NCBI GenBank assembly: GCA_910585525.1
Contig: CAJUFR010000004.1
Span: forward strand, 63,026-86,113
Source: an uncultured Angelakisella sp.
Lineage (GTDB): Bacteria > Bacillota > Clostridia > Oscillospirales > Ruminococcaceae
Direction of reading: 5' to 3'
Length of the DNA: 23,088 nucleotides
This document shows, piece by piece, positions 1-7,349 of this stretch. Both the position numbers and the translations under genes were made by a program. Each line of letters opens with the position of its first letter. Within the stretch, counting starts at the first letter, position 1. The notes below the pieces were generated by a model. The model saw nothing but the letters and a program-made list of their open reading frames with translations. It was not told the DNA's origin and ran no database searches.

Positions 1-811
1 CCCCGGCCAGGGCGGAGACGTCGCCGTCGTTGACCACGGCGTAGGGGACGTCCCCAAAGGTGTCGGTGACGGCGCGGATGTAGATATCCTTTACCTTGGC
101 GTCGAACAGGTCCTTGGGCACCTGGAGGAAGAGGGAGGCGTTCATGGTGCGGTTCTCGATGTAGACACCGGCGGAACTGATGCCCACCGCGTCCACCCGG
201 GGCATATGCTCGGCGGCGGACTTCATGGCGGAGACGATGCCGTCATAGTGGTAATCCGGGTCGGAATTCACCTTGGGGAACCAGACCACCTCCTCGGAGT
301 AGACCGTCTCCCCGTCCACCACGGCGGAGACCTTCCGGTCGCTGCCGCCGGCGTCGAAGCCGATGCGGCAGCCGTCCATGTGGCGGCCGATGGCCTTGGG
401 GTCGTCCTTGGCCTCCGGGACCTTGTCGCAGAGCACCACCTGGAAGGGGTTCTCAAAGACGTTGCCCATGTAGTCGAAGTCGAAGTCCTGGCAGCCGGAG
501 AGGCTGAAGTCCTCCTGGAGATACTTGCAGGCGGCCTCGCTCCCCGCCACGTAGACCTTGTAGCCGCCCTTCATCCAAAGGATGGTCTTGACCAGGCGGT
601 TGAGATAGTACCGGTCGGCCTCGGCCATCTCCGGGGTGTCGTGGATGAAGGTGTGGCAGACGGCCATCTGGCCGCTGGCCCGCTCCACGGCGATGTCCAC
701 CGGCTTTTTGGCGGTGGCCAGGAAGGCCCGGTTGAACTGGAGGATGGGCAGAAAATCAGGGTCCAGCGGGGGAAGGTTTTTTACAGGTACCTCGATGCCA
801 GCTCGTTTCAT
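1..811 (-). CDS. ROK-family sugar kinase, 3' end beyond the window (N-terminal 270 residues)
   Basis: The reverse strand is open from an ATG at 811 to the window edge, with an AGGAGG ribosome binding site at 821-826. The ROK fold starts late: a phosphate-binding motif IGFDAGGSDRKVSAVVDGE lies at residues 150-168 and the NDGD segment at 261-264 carries the expected catalytic Asp (D262). About 145 residues precede the kinase fold and do not look like the winged helix of ROK repressors, so an enzyme is more likely than a repressor. It is divergent from an AGE-type epimerase and a NanA-type lyase. From that I infer phosphorylation of ManNAc or GlcNAc in sialic acid breakdown, in the manner of RokA in Bacteroides. 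The substrate is not shown by the sequence. The C-terminal part with the zinc site is not visible. Confidence 0.8.
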   Translation of the reverse strand, partial: MKRAGIEVPVKNLPPLDPDFLPILQFNRAFLATAKKPVDIAVERASGQMAVCHTFIHDTPEMAEADRYYLNRLVKTILWMKGGYKVYVAGSEAACKYLQEDFSLSGCQDFDFDYMGNVFENPFQVVLCDKVPEAKDDPKAIGRHMDGCRIGFDAGGSDRKVSAVVDGETVYSEEVVWFPKVNSDPDYHYDGIVSAMKSAAEHMPRVDAVGISSAGVYIENRTMNASLFLQVPKDLFDAKVKDIYIRAVTDTFGDVPYAVVNDGDVSALAG

Positions 812-899
812 GTTTCTTTACCTCCTGCACTTTTCCTGTCATAAAATGAGATGATCTTGCAAATGCCCGCGTTTCCGCAGACGATCTGACTTTAGGGAT

Positions 900-928
900 A
901 TTGTACCATGTTTTTCCGGGGATGTCAT
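900..928 (-). promoter_or_regulatory. Promoter of the ROK kinase gene
   Basis: On the reverse strand a -35 box ATGACA (923-928), a 17-nt spacer and a -10 box TACAAT (900-905) lie about 90 nt upstream of the kinase start. It faces away from the epimerase promoter at 976-1004, so the intergenic region is a divergent control region. Confidence 0.55.
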
Positions 929-944
929 GACTTTTATTTAAATT

Positions 945-990
945 TTTGAGAAAAATTTTCAGAATAAATTTAGAATTGAAAAAAATTTCC
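945..990. promoter_or_regulatory. Two A/T-tract palindromes, candidate RpiR operators
   Basis: Two near-palindromes of the form GAAAAA-TTTTC occur 30 nt apart: TGAGAAAAATTTTCA (947-961) and TTGAAAAAAATTTCC (976-990). RpiR-family proteins commonly bind such sites. The second overlaps the -35 box and spacer of the epimerase promoter, where a bound repressor would block RNA polymerase. The rpiR gene at 2319 lies in the controlled operon, suggesting autoregulation. A similar A-tract element lies upstream of the lipoprotein gene at 7350. Binding is inferred. Confidence 0.45.
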
Positions 991-1004
991 TGCCGTGGTA
1001 TACT
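976..1004 (+). promoter_or_regulatory. Promoter of the epimerase-rpiR-nanA operon
   Basis: A -35 box TTGAAA (976-981) and a -10 box TATACT (999-1004) are separated by exactly 17 nt, about 65 nt before the epimerase start. An A/T palindrome covers the -35 region. Confidence 0.7.
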
Positions 1005-1070
1005 GATTAAAATAAACTGCCTGGCGTGCAAGTAAAACACCTTAGTTGACAGGAAAGGAGTTTTATCGCG

Positions 1071-2276
1071 ATGGAACAGAAAAGCACCCTACAGGCCGCC
1101 CAGGCCTGGGTCCGGGAGGAGTTGGAACGAAGCGTCCGCTTCTGGCTGGATCACGGCATGGATCGTGAGCATGGGGGGGTCTACACCTGCCTGGACCGCA
1201 AGGGGGAGGTCTACTCCACCGACAAGAGCGTTTGGATGCAGGGGCGGTGCGGCTGGATGTTCGCCTACCTCTGCCACACCTACGGCCCCAAGCAGGAGTG
1301 GCTGGACGCCTCCAAAAGCTGCCTGGATTTCCTGGAAGCCCACTGCATCAACCACGCCGCCGGCGGCCGGATGTACTTTACCGTCACCGAGGACGGCAAG
1401 CCCCTGCGCCAGCGCCGCTACTGCTACTCCGAGGCCTTCTACGCCCTGGCCAACGCCGAGTATTACGGCGTCGCCGGGGGGGAGGAGCATCTTGCCCGGG
1501 CCCGCCGGGCCTATGACCTGTACTGGGACCTGAACCACGGCATGGCCGACCCCACCGGCATGGGGCCCAAGACCATCCCGGAGACCCGCACCGGCCGCTC
1601 CTTTGGCGTGCCCATGATCATCCTTAACGTCACCGGCACCCTGCGCCGGGTGGACCCGGAGCGGGGGGAACTTTACGACCAGCGGGCTGCCCAGTGCGTG
1701 GAGGAGATATTCCGCTACCATGTCAAGCCGGACCTGAAGTGCGTCCTGGAGAACGTGGACCTGGACGGCACCCCCCGGCTCTACTACACCGAGGGCCGCA
1801 CCGTCAACCCCGGCCACGACATCGAGGGGGTCTGGTTCCTGCTGGAGCACGCCCGCCACACCGGGGACAAGGAACTGGTGCAGAAGGCCGCCCAGATCTT
1901 CGACTGGGCCATCGAGGCCGGCTGGGACAAGGAGTACGGCGGCCTGCTCTACTTCACCGACTGCCTGGGCAAGCCCCCGGAGGCCTACGAGCACGACATG
2001 AAGCTGTGGTGGCCCCACAACGAGATCCTCATCGCCTCCATGATGCTCTACCGGGACACCGGGGAGCAGAAGTACCTGGATTGGTTCGTCAAGACGATGG
2101 AATACTGCAAGCAGCACTTCTCCGACCCGGAGTACGGCGAGTGGTACGGCTACCTGCGCCGGGACGGCCTGCCCACCATGCCCTCCACCAAGGGCTCCAC
2201 CTTCAAGGGACCCTTCCACCTGCCCCGCTGCCTCATCATGGTGGACACCATGATCGCCGGGATGCTGACCCAGTGA
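1071..2276 (+). CDS. N-acylglucosamine 2-epimerase (AGE family)
   Basis: This 401-residue cytoplasmic enzyme has the family's usual length and no signal peptide. It is expected to interconvert N-acetylmannosamine and N-acetylglucosamine in an alpha/alpha barrel. Visible family motifs are NPGHDIEGVWFLLE (246-259), KLWWPHNEIL (311-320) and FHLPRC near 382. H249 and H383 fit the two catalytic histidines of the AGE family. A strong AAGGAG site at 1054-1060 fixes the ATG start. It is first in an operon with rpiR, two small membrane genes and a NanA-type lyase, which supports a sialic-acid role over the cellobiose- or mannose-epimerase relatives. Using an AGE epimerase rather than NanE on a phosphorylated sugar means the ROK kinase would act after epimerisation. 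Confidence 0.85.
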   Translation: MEQKSTLQAAQAWVREELERSVRFWLDHGMDREHGGVYTCLDRKGEVYSTDKSVWMQGRCGWMFAYLCHTYGPKQEWLDASKSCLDFLEAHCINHAAGGRMYFTVTEDGKPLRQRRYCYSEAFYALANAEYYGVAGGEEHLARARRAYDLYWDLNHGMADPTGMGPKTIPETRTGRSFGVPMIILNVTGTLRRVDPERGELYDQRAAQCVEEIFRYHVKPDLKCVLENVDLDGTPRLYYTEGRTVNPGHDIEGVWFLLEHARHTGDKELVQKAAQIFDWAIEAGWDKEYGGLLYFTDCLGKPPEAYEHDMKLWWPHNEILIASMMLYRDTGEQKYLDWFVKTMEYCKQHFSDPEYGEWYGYLRRDGLPTMPSTKGSTFKGPFHLPRCLIMVDTMIAGMLTQ

Positions 2277-2318
2277 GGATCTAACGCGCTGCGCGAAGAG
2301 GGAAGGGGGGGACCAGCG

Positions 2319-3176
2319 ATGGAGAACACCAATGTCCTGGGGCGGATCAGCGCCGCCTATTACCAGCTGACCGCCGCCGAAAGGAAGGTGGCGGACTACC
2401 TGGGGGGCCACCTGCCCCAGGCCCAGTTCCTCTCTATCTCGGAACTGGCCGAGGCCTGCGGGGTGGCGGAGGCCACCATCACCCGCTTCTGCCGCCGGCT
2501 GGAATACCAGGGGTACACCGCCTTCAAGCTGGCCATCGCCAAATCCGCCGCCAAAGCCCCCGCCGCCTTCCAGGGATCCGCCGGGTCCGTCGGCCCGGAG
2601 GACACCGTGCAGCAGATGGGCCAGAAGCTGCTCCACGCCAACACCCTGGCCATGGCCCAGACCCTGGAGCAGCTGGACCCCCGGGCGCTGGACCGGGCGG
2701 CGGTGCTGCTGGCCCGGGCCCGGAACGTCTACTGCATGGGCCAGGGGGGGTCCATGATCCTGGCCCAGGAGGCGGCCCACCTCTTTTCCACCTGCTGGCC
2801 CCACTACCACGCCGTGTCCGGCTCCCACATCCAGGCCATCACGGCGTCGCTGCTGGGGGAGGAGGACGTGGTGCTCTTCTTCTCCTACTCCGGCTCCACC
2901 CGGGATATCCTGGACCTGATGCAGGTGGTCCGGGGGCGGGGGTGCCGGGTCATCCTCATCACCCGCTTCCCCAAATCCCCCGGGGCGGTGATGGCCGACG
3001 TGGTGCTCCAGTGCGTCTGCGACGAGGGGCCCCTCCAGCTGGGCACCGTCCCCGCCCGGGTGGCCCAGCTGTTCCTGGTGGACCTCCTCTTTAACGAGGT
3101 CTGCCGCCGGGACCTGGACGCCGCCATGCAGAACCGGGAACAGACCGCCAGCGCCCTGGCGGTAAAGCACATCTAA
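2319..3176 (+). CDS. RpiR-family transcriptional regulator (HTH-SIS)
   Basis: This 285-residue protein has an N-terminal HTH_6 domain (about 1-77), including the typical SISELAEACGVAEATITRFC recognition region, and a C-terminal SIS sugar-phosphate-binding domain (about 120-255) with GQGGSMILA and the FFSYSGSTRD loop. RpiR proteins usually sense a phosphosugar; ManNAc-6-P or GlcNAc-6-P would be logical here. The ATG start is preceded by a GGAAGGGGGG stretch about 10 nt upstream. It lies 42 nt after the epimerase in the same operon and probably binds the palindromes at 945-990. Confidence 0.9.
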   Translation: MENTNVLGRISAAYYQLTAAERKVADYLGGHLPQAQFLSISELAEACGVAEATITRFCRRLEYQGYTAFKLAIAKSAAKAPAAFQGSAGSVGPEDTVQQMGQKLLHANTLAMAQTLEQLDPRALDRAAVLLARARNVYCMGQGGSMILAQEAAHLFSTCWPHYHAVSGSHIQAITASLLGEEDVVLFFSYSGSTRDILDLMQVVRGRGCRVILITRFPKSPGAVMADVVLQCVCDEGPLQLGTVPARVAQLFLVDLLFNEVCRRDLDAAMQNREQTASALAVKHI

Positions 3177-3218
3177 GCATCTGCTTAGAGTATAAGCAAG
3201 TGTATGAAAGGGTTCGTT

Positions 3219-3446
3219 ATGAGCAACAAAGACACCTGGCTCTTTGCCACCGTCGCCCACGGGCTGTCGGCGGTCACCTGTATCTGGGTGGCCGTCAGCC
3301 ATCTGCTCCGGGACCGGAAGCTGTCCTTTGTGACGGTCTGCTCCATCATCAATTCCATCCTCTGGCCCATCAACTTCGCCCTTGCCCTGCGCAACTACCT
3401 CCGGGCCCGGGAGGAGGAACTGGAGCAGGACTGCATCCCGTTTTAA
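3219..3446 (+). CDS. Small two-helix membrane protein, unknown function
   Basis: A 75-residue protein starting at the second ATG (3219), because AAAGGG at 3207-3212 is correctly spaced for it while the ATG at 3204 has no ribosome binding site. Two hydrophobic segments (about 7-30 and 38-60) are joined by a short basic loop and followed by an acidic tail rich in Glu. It ends 12 nt before the next small membrane gene and lies between rpiR and the sialic acid lyase. I do not recognise the family. A role with its neighbour in sugar uptake or as a small accessory subunit is only a guess from position. Confidence 0.6.
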   Translation: MSNKDTWLFATVAHGLSAVTCIWVAVSHLLRDRKLSFVTVCSIINSILWPINFALALRNYLRAREEELEQDCIPF

Positions 3447-3458
3447 GGAGGCTTTTCT

Positions 3459-3641
3459 ATGAAGAAAAAACCGATCCGCCTGGCTCTGGTGGTCCTCTAC
3501 GGCATCTGCGCCGCCCTTTGGCTGGTGCTCTGCGCCCGAGAGTTCATGGCCTCCGGCAGCGCGGACGGCCTGAAGGTCTTTGCTACCGTGGTCTGGACCG
3601 CCGGCTTCTTCGTCCTGCTGGCACAATACCGGAATCAATAA
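3459..3641 (+). CDS. Small two-helix membrane protein, unknown function
   Basis: A 60-residue protein with a strong AAGGAGG site (3445-3451) 7 nt before its ATG. A basic N-terminus (MKKKPIR) is followed by two hydrophobic helices (about 7-25 and 39-55). It resembles its upstream neighbour in size and layout, though clear sequence similarity is not visible. The next gene, the NanA-type lyase, starts 30 nt later, so it is probably co-transcribed with it. No known family recognised. Confidence 0.6.
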   Translation: MKKKPIRLALVVLYGICAALWLVLCAREFMASGSADGLKVFATVVWTAGFFVLLAQYRNQ

Positions 3642-3671
3642 GAACATCATAATAGAAGGGAAGGTCAGAAC

Positions 3672-4592
3672 ATGAAAGACAACAGCAAGTATCAGGGCAT
3701 CATCCCCGCTTTTTACGCCTGCTATGACAAGGACGGGGGCGTCAGCGCCGAGGGGGTCCAGGCCCTGACCCGCTACTTTGTGAAGAAGGGGGTCAAGGGT
3801 GTCTATGTGGGCGGCTCCTCCGGCGAGTGCATCTACCAGAGCGTCGCCGAGCGGAAGCTGGTGCTGGAAAACGTGGTCAAGGCCGCCGAGGGCAAGCTGA
3901 CCATCATCGCCCACGTGGCCTGCAACAACACCAAGGATTCCAAGGAACTGGCGGCCCACGCCGAATCCCTTGGGGTGGACGCCATCGCCGCCATCCCCCC
4001 CATCTACTTCCACCTGCCGGAGTACGCCATCGCCGCCTACTGGAACGACATCAGCGGGGCGGCCCCCAACACCGACTTCGTCATCTACAACATCCCCCAG
4101 CTGGCGGGGGTGGCCCTCACCATGCCCCTTTTCCGGGAGATGCTGAAGAATCCCCGGGTGGTAGCGGTGAAGAACTCCTCCATGCCGGTGCAGGACATCC
4201 AGATGTTCAAGATGGAGGGCGGCGAGGGCTTCGTGGTCTTTAACGGCCCCGACGAGCAGTTCATCTCCGGCCGGGCCATGGGCGCCGACGGCGGCATCGG
4301 CGGCACCTACGGTGTCATGCCGGAACTGTTCCTCAAGATGGATGAACTGATCCGGGCCGGAAAGATGGAGGAGGCGCTGCCCATCCAGAACGCCGCCGAC
4401 GAGATCATCTACGCCATGTGCGCCGCCAAGGGGAACCTTTACGCGGTGATCAAGGAGATCCTCCGCCGCCGGGAGAACCTGGACCTGGGCGGGGTGCGGG
4501 AGCCCCTGTACAACCTGGTCCCGGAGGATGCCGCCGTGGTGGAAAAGGCGGTGGGTATGATCGACGCCGCGATGAAGAAGTATGTAGGTTAA
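3672..4592 (+). CDS. nanA: N-acetylneuraminate lyase / dihydrodipicolinate synthase family aldolase
   Basis: This 306-residue class I aldolase has the family's normal length. It carries GGSSGE (47-52), which binds the pyruvate carboxylate, the catalytic tyrosine in YNIPQLAG (Y139) and the Schiff-base lysine in VAVKNSS (K167). The spacing Y139-K167 equals that of E. coli NanA (Y137, K165). The YNIP rather than YNVP motif and the AGE epimerase and ROK kinase next to it favour N-acetylneuraminate lyase (Neu5Ac to ManNAc plus pyruvate) over DapA. An AGAAGGGAAGG site at 3654-3664 precedes the ATG. It is the last gene of the operon before a stem-loop. Confidence 0.85.
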   Translation: MKDNSKYQGIIPAFYACYDKDGGVSAEGVQALTRYFVKKGVKGVYVGGSSGECIYQSVAERKLVLENVVKAAEGKLTIIAHVACNNTKDSKELAAHAESLGVDAIAAIPPIYFHLPEYAIAAYWNDISGAAPNTDFVIYNIPQLAGVALTMPLFREMLKNPRVVAVKNSSMPVQDIQMFKMEGGEGFVVFNGPDEQFISGRAMGADGGIGGTYGVMPELFLKMDELIRAGKMEEALPIQNAADEIIYAMCAAKGNLYAVIKEILRRRENLDLGGVREPLYNLVPEDAAVVEKAVGMIDAAMKKYVG

Positions 4593-4611
4593 AAGAGACT
4601 GTTTTATCCCG

Positions 4612-4639
4612 TCACCCCCCACTTCCCGGTGGGGGGTGA
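4612..4639 (+). terminator. Stem-loop after nanA
   Basis: An 11-bp perfect stem (TCACCCCCCAC at 4612-4622 with its complement at 4629-4639) and a 6-nt loop lie 20 nt after nanA. There is no T-run after it, so it could be a weak terminator or a 3'-end protecting structure. Confidence 0.5.
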
Positions 4640-4658
4640 TTGCAGAAGGGTATGGGGG

Positions 4659-5339
4659 ATGGGCAAGGATACAAAACGGCTTTCCTATCGATGCAGTTAT
4701 CAGAATTTTCTGCTCCGGCATATCTGCTTTTTCATTTTGTACGTTGCCGGGATAGGAGAATACTGCTTTATTGTCATTTTTCCTTCTGTGTACGTTATTT
4801 TAAAATCGCTCTCTGTTCGACCGCAAATGATGTTTGCGTTCGTGATACCTCTCATTTTTATCCTGTTTGCCGCAATAGCCTGCATAGACGCGGGGCGGTA
4901 TGGACGAGAGATTGCGCGGCTTTTTTCTGGTGATTTTTTGGTCAAAACAGGACGTGTTGCAGAAAGGTCAAAAAATATCTATACGATCGGGCCGGTCCTT
5001 CCGTCAAGGAAGCAAACAAAATTCGAGCATGTTTCTTATCCAAAGTTTTATATCAAGGATAAAAACTGTGAGAGCGACTTTCATGCTGGAGATATCATAA
5101 AAATCGTATATCCATCTTCCCGAAGGTTGAATGTTCGCACGGTACATCAGCTTTACGCGATCTATGCTTTTGCATCAGAGGAAGCATATTTGAGCAATAC
5201 GCAAAAGGGTACAGGTAAAAAACATAAAAAAACGGCGTTACTATTTTTGCTTGCGGTGATTTTATTATCAGTATCCTTGCTATATGCTTTATTCATATCG
5301 ACAAATGTATTGTTAAGACTGATACATGTTTATCCTTAG
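4659..5339 (+). CDS. Membrane protein of unknown function
   Basis: A 226-residue protein if started at the ATG at 4659, which has a GGGTATGGGGG purine stretch upstream; a GTG ten codons earlier would begin inside the preceding stem-loop and is less likely. Predicted membrane segments are at about residues 20-48 and 55-78, and at 190-222 near the C-terminus. The middle (about 85-185) is hydrophilic. It is visibly AT-rich with codon use unlike its GC-rich neighbours, suggesting horizontal acquisition. No family recognised. Confidence 0.6.
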   Translation: MGKDTKRLSYRCSYQNFLLRHICFFILYVAGIGEYCFIVIFPSVYVILKSLSVRPQMMFAFVIPLIFILFAAIACIDAGRYGREIARLFSGDFLVKTGRVAERSKNIYTIGPVLPSRKQTKFEHVSYPKFYIKDKNCESDFHAGDIIKIVYPSSRRLNVRTVHQLYAIYAFASEEAYLSNTQKGTGKKHKKTALLFLLAVILLSVSLLYALFISTNVLLRLIHVYP

Positions 5340-5367
5340 AAAAAGGAAATTGTCTGTCATGGGGTGT

Positions 5368-5399
5368 GGCGGCGCTTTTTACGGTGCCGCCCCCTTTTT
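5368..5399 (+). terminator. Intrinsic terminator
   Basis: GGCGGCGC (5368-5375) pairs with GTGCCGCC (5384-5391), one G-U pair, followed by CCCTTTTT. It ends transcription of the membrane-protein gene 29 nt upstream and argues against any start of the next gene before 5400. Confidence 0.75.
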
Positions 5400-5459
5400 A
5401 TGGGCGCGCCACATAAAAGCCCCGGACCCGGGAAAAACTGGATACGGGGTGATAAGATC

Positions 5460-6359
5460 ATGGGTATTTTTCGTGGCACAAATAGGACCGGCCCCTATTT
5501 TGAAGGGTGGTATTTGAAGCATCAAAATTCTCGGGGACAGACACTGGCTCTGATCCCCGCCCTTCATATCGACAACGGCGGACGCCGAGCCGCTTCCCTC
5601 CAGGTCATTTCAAATGACGGGGCGTGGTGGCTGGACTACCCGGAGGAGCAGCTGGAGGTCTCCCGGGAGCCGTTTCGGGTGCGGCTGGGGCGGTCTACAT
5701 TTGACGGTCACGGGATAGACCTTGATATCCAGGGGGAGGGCCTTGCGCTCCGTGGCGCTCTGCGCTACGGTCCTTTTACTGCCCTAAAGTATGACATCAT
5801 GGGGCCGTTCCGGCTATTGGCGGGGATGCAGTGCTCCCACGGCGTCATCAGCATGGGGCATTCTCTCAGCGGGACGCTGGAACTGAACGGGAGACGCCTG
5901 GACTTTTCCGGCGGGGTGGGATACATCGAGACGGACCGTGGCCGCTCCTTTCCCAGCAAGTACCTCTGGACCCAGTGCATCTGGAAGGATTCGGAGCAGG
6001 GCAGTTTGATGCTTGCGATAGCGGCGATTCCCCTGCCTGTAAAGGGGTTCACCGGCTGCATCTGCTCGGTGTTTTACCGTGGCCGGGAATACCGATTGGC
6101 AACCTATCTGGGGGCTAAAATTGAGAGGTGGTCCTCCTCCGGGGCGGTGATCCGTCAGGGGAGGTACCGCCTGGAAGCGCGGCTGCTGAAGGAGCAGAAG
6201 CAGGCCCTCCGCGCCCCGGTGGAGGGGCGCATGGAGCGCACCATTCACGAGAGCCTTTGCGCGGAGATGCGCTACCGGTTTTGGGCGGGGGAGGAGCTGG
6301 TGTTCCAGCGGGTGGATAGGGGGGCTAGTTTTGAGTGGGGCGGTTGCTTTTTCCCCTGA
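5460..6359 (+). CDS. Tocopherol-cyclase-like protein (lipocalin-type fold)
   Basis: This 299-residue protein starts at the ATG at 5460 (GGGGTGA ribosome binding site at 5446-5452); a longer frame from 5364 would read through a terminator. It has the two hallmark motifs of the bacterial tocopherol cyclase-like family: GPYFEGWYLKHQ near the N-terminus (11-22) and GYIETDRGRSFPSKYLWTQ in the middle. Bacterial members are usually uncharacterised and not vitamin E enzymes, so a lipid- or isoprenoid-binding or hydrolase role is more cautious. No signal peptide. It stands alone between a terminator and an rpiR promoter that lies inside its last codons. Confidence 0.75.
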   Translation: MGIFRGTNRTGPYFEGWYLKHQNSRGQTLALIPALHIDNGGRRAASLQVISNDGAWWLDYPEEQLEVSREPFRVRLGRSTFDGHGIDLDIQGEGLALRGALRYGPFTALKYDIMGPFRLLAGMQCSHGVISMGHSLSGTLELNGRRLDFSGGVGYIETDRGRSFPSKYLWTQCIWKDSEQGSLMLAIAAIPLPVKGFTGCICSVFYRGREYRLATYLGAKIERWSSSGAVIRQGRYRLEARLLKEQKQALRAPVEGRMERTIHESLCAEMRYRFWAGEELVFQRVDRGASFEWGGCFFP

Positions 6360-6372
6360 CTTGTGACATAAT
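6344..6372 (+). promoter_or_regulatory. Promoter of the second rpiR gene
   Basis: A -35 box TTGCTT (6344-6349) and a -10 box CATAAT (6367-6372) are separated by 17 nt. The -35 lies in the last codons of the upstream gene. The transcript would start near 6379, only about 30 nt before the likely start of the regulator. Confidence 0.5.
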
Positions 6373-6408
6373 GGATGAGAAAACAGCTTACAGGGAGAGT
6401 GAACAGCG

Positions 6409-7194
6409 ATCAAAGGAAATTACTATCTGCTTACCAACTTGATCTCTGAAGATGAAACGAAAATCATCACCAGTATCATTTCCCACATCGAGGCCGGGGA
6501 GCGGCGCATCGGCATCCAGCAGATCGCCAGCGAAAACTACGTTTCCTCCACCTTTATCATCAAAATGTGCAAGCGCCTTGGCTTTGAAGGATACAGTGAA
6601 TTGTACTATCACCTCTCCCAGACGGTGGACGCCTATGGCAAGACCACCTGCACCGCCCGCCTTCACGAGCGGGTGGATAACTACCGGGACGGCATGGAGG
6701 AGGACTTCTGCCGCCTGCTGGCGGAGTTCCAGAACCAGAAGATATTCGCCAACGGCCGGGCCTTTGGGGATATTGTGGCCGCCTACATCGTCCAGCGGCT
6801 GGCGGTCTGCGGCTTCATGGTCTTTAACCAGGTCCACTTTTACGATTTCATGATCTTCCACCAGGAACAGGGGCGGATGGTCACCAACATCGCCCCCTCC
6901 CTGATGATCGCCATCTCCCAAAGCGGGGAGGCGGAGCCGATCCTCAACGATGTCCGGGCCGCCAAGCAGCGGGGGTTCAAGATCATCTCCTTCACCAAGC
7001 GGGAGGATTCCACCCTCTCCCGGCTCTCCGACCTTGCCTTTGTGGTGGACGGGGCACGCCAGACCCTGATGGGGGGCATCCCCAACCACTTCTTCGGCCA
7101 GGTGATCCTGGTCTTTGAGGAGTTGATGGGGGTCTACTTCCAAAGCCTTACCGCCGCCCCGGAGGAACTGCCCGGGGGAAAGTTGACGAAATAA
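6409..7194 (+). CDS. RpiR-family transcriptional regulator; start codon probably non-canonical
   Basis: An HTH_6 plus SIS protein. The SIS domain shows AISQSGEAEPIL and SFTKREDSTLSRLSDLAF. The reading frame has a stop at 6400, and no ATG or GTG before the HTH. Candidate starts are ATC at 6409, 9 nt after AGGGAGAG (6392-6399), giving the familiar RpiR beginning KGNYYLLTNL; CTG at 6427, 9 nt after AAGGA; or TTG at 6439, which has no well placed ribosome binding site and cuts into the HTH. I chose 6409 because spacing and homology agree best. It probably senses a phosphorylated ligand imported by the ABC system encoded next. Confidence 0.75.
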   Translation: MKGNYYLLTNLISEDETKIITSIISHIEAGERRIGIQQIASENYVSSTFIIKMCKRLGFEGYSELYYHLSQTVDAYGKTTCTARLHERVDNYRDGMEEDFCRLLAEFQNQKIFANGRAFGDIVAAYIVQRLAVCGFMVFNQVHFYDFMIFHQEQGRMVTNIAPSLMIAISQSGEAEPILNDVRAAKQRGFKIISFTKREDSTLSRLSDLAFVVDGARQTLMGGIPNHFFGQVILVFEELMGVYFQSLTAAPEELPGGKLTK

Positions 7195-7212
7195 GAAAAA
7201 TAGTAACGAAAG

Positions 7213-7246
7213 TGGGAAAAAATTCTCGCGGGCGGTGTGTTATACT
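7213..7246 (+). promoter_or_regulatory. Promoter/operator region of the ABC transporter operon
   Basis: A -10 box TATACT lies at 7241-7246. The -35 region is poor (GAAAAA at 7216-7221), which suggests an activator or an unusual promoter. The A/T element GGGAAAAAATTCTC (7214-7227) resembles the palindromes at 945-990 and is placed the same way relative to TATACT. It is a candidate operator for the RpiR protein encoded immediately upstream. Confidence 0.45.
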
Positions 7247-7349
7247 CAAGACAGAGGCAGCACACAGTCCGCTTTTTTGCGCTCTGCCCGCTCCCCCGAA
7301 CGAGAAGAAACCAGATCATCGAACACCATCAACAAGGAGGTAGTCACCT

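Noticed and set aside
206..844. 212-codon plus-strand frame
   Set aside because: Antisense to the ROK kinase, low-complexity His/Gly/Val/Leu product, no ribosome binding site.
3174..3187. Short palindrome TAAGCATCTGCTTA at the end of the first rpiR gene
   Set aside because: Only 6-bp arms, includes the stop codon, no T-run; likely chance.
1089..4721. Very long open frame of about 1210 codons on the reverse strand
   Set aside because: It lies opposite the epimerase, rpiR and nanA genes, and its Gly/His/Val/Leu-rich translation is the usual shadow of GC-rich coding DNA.
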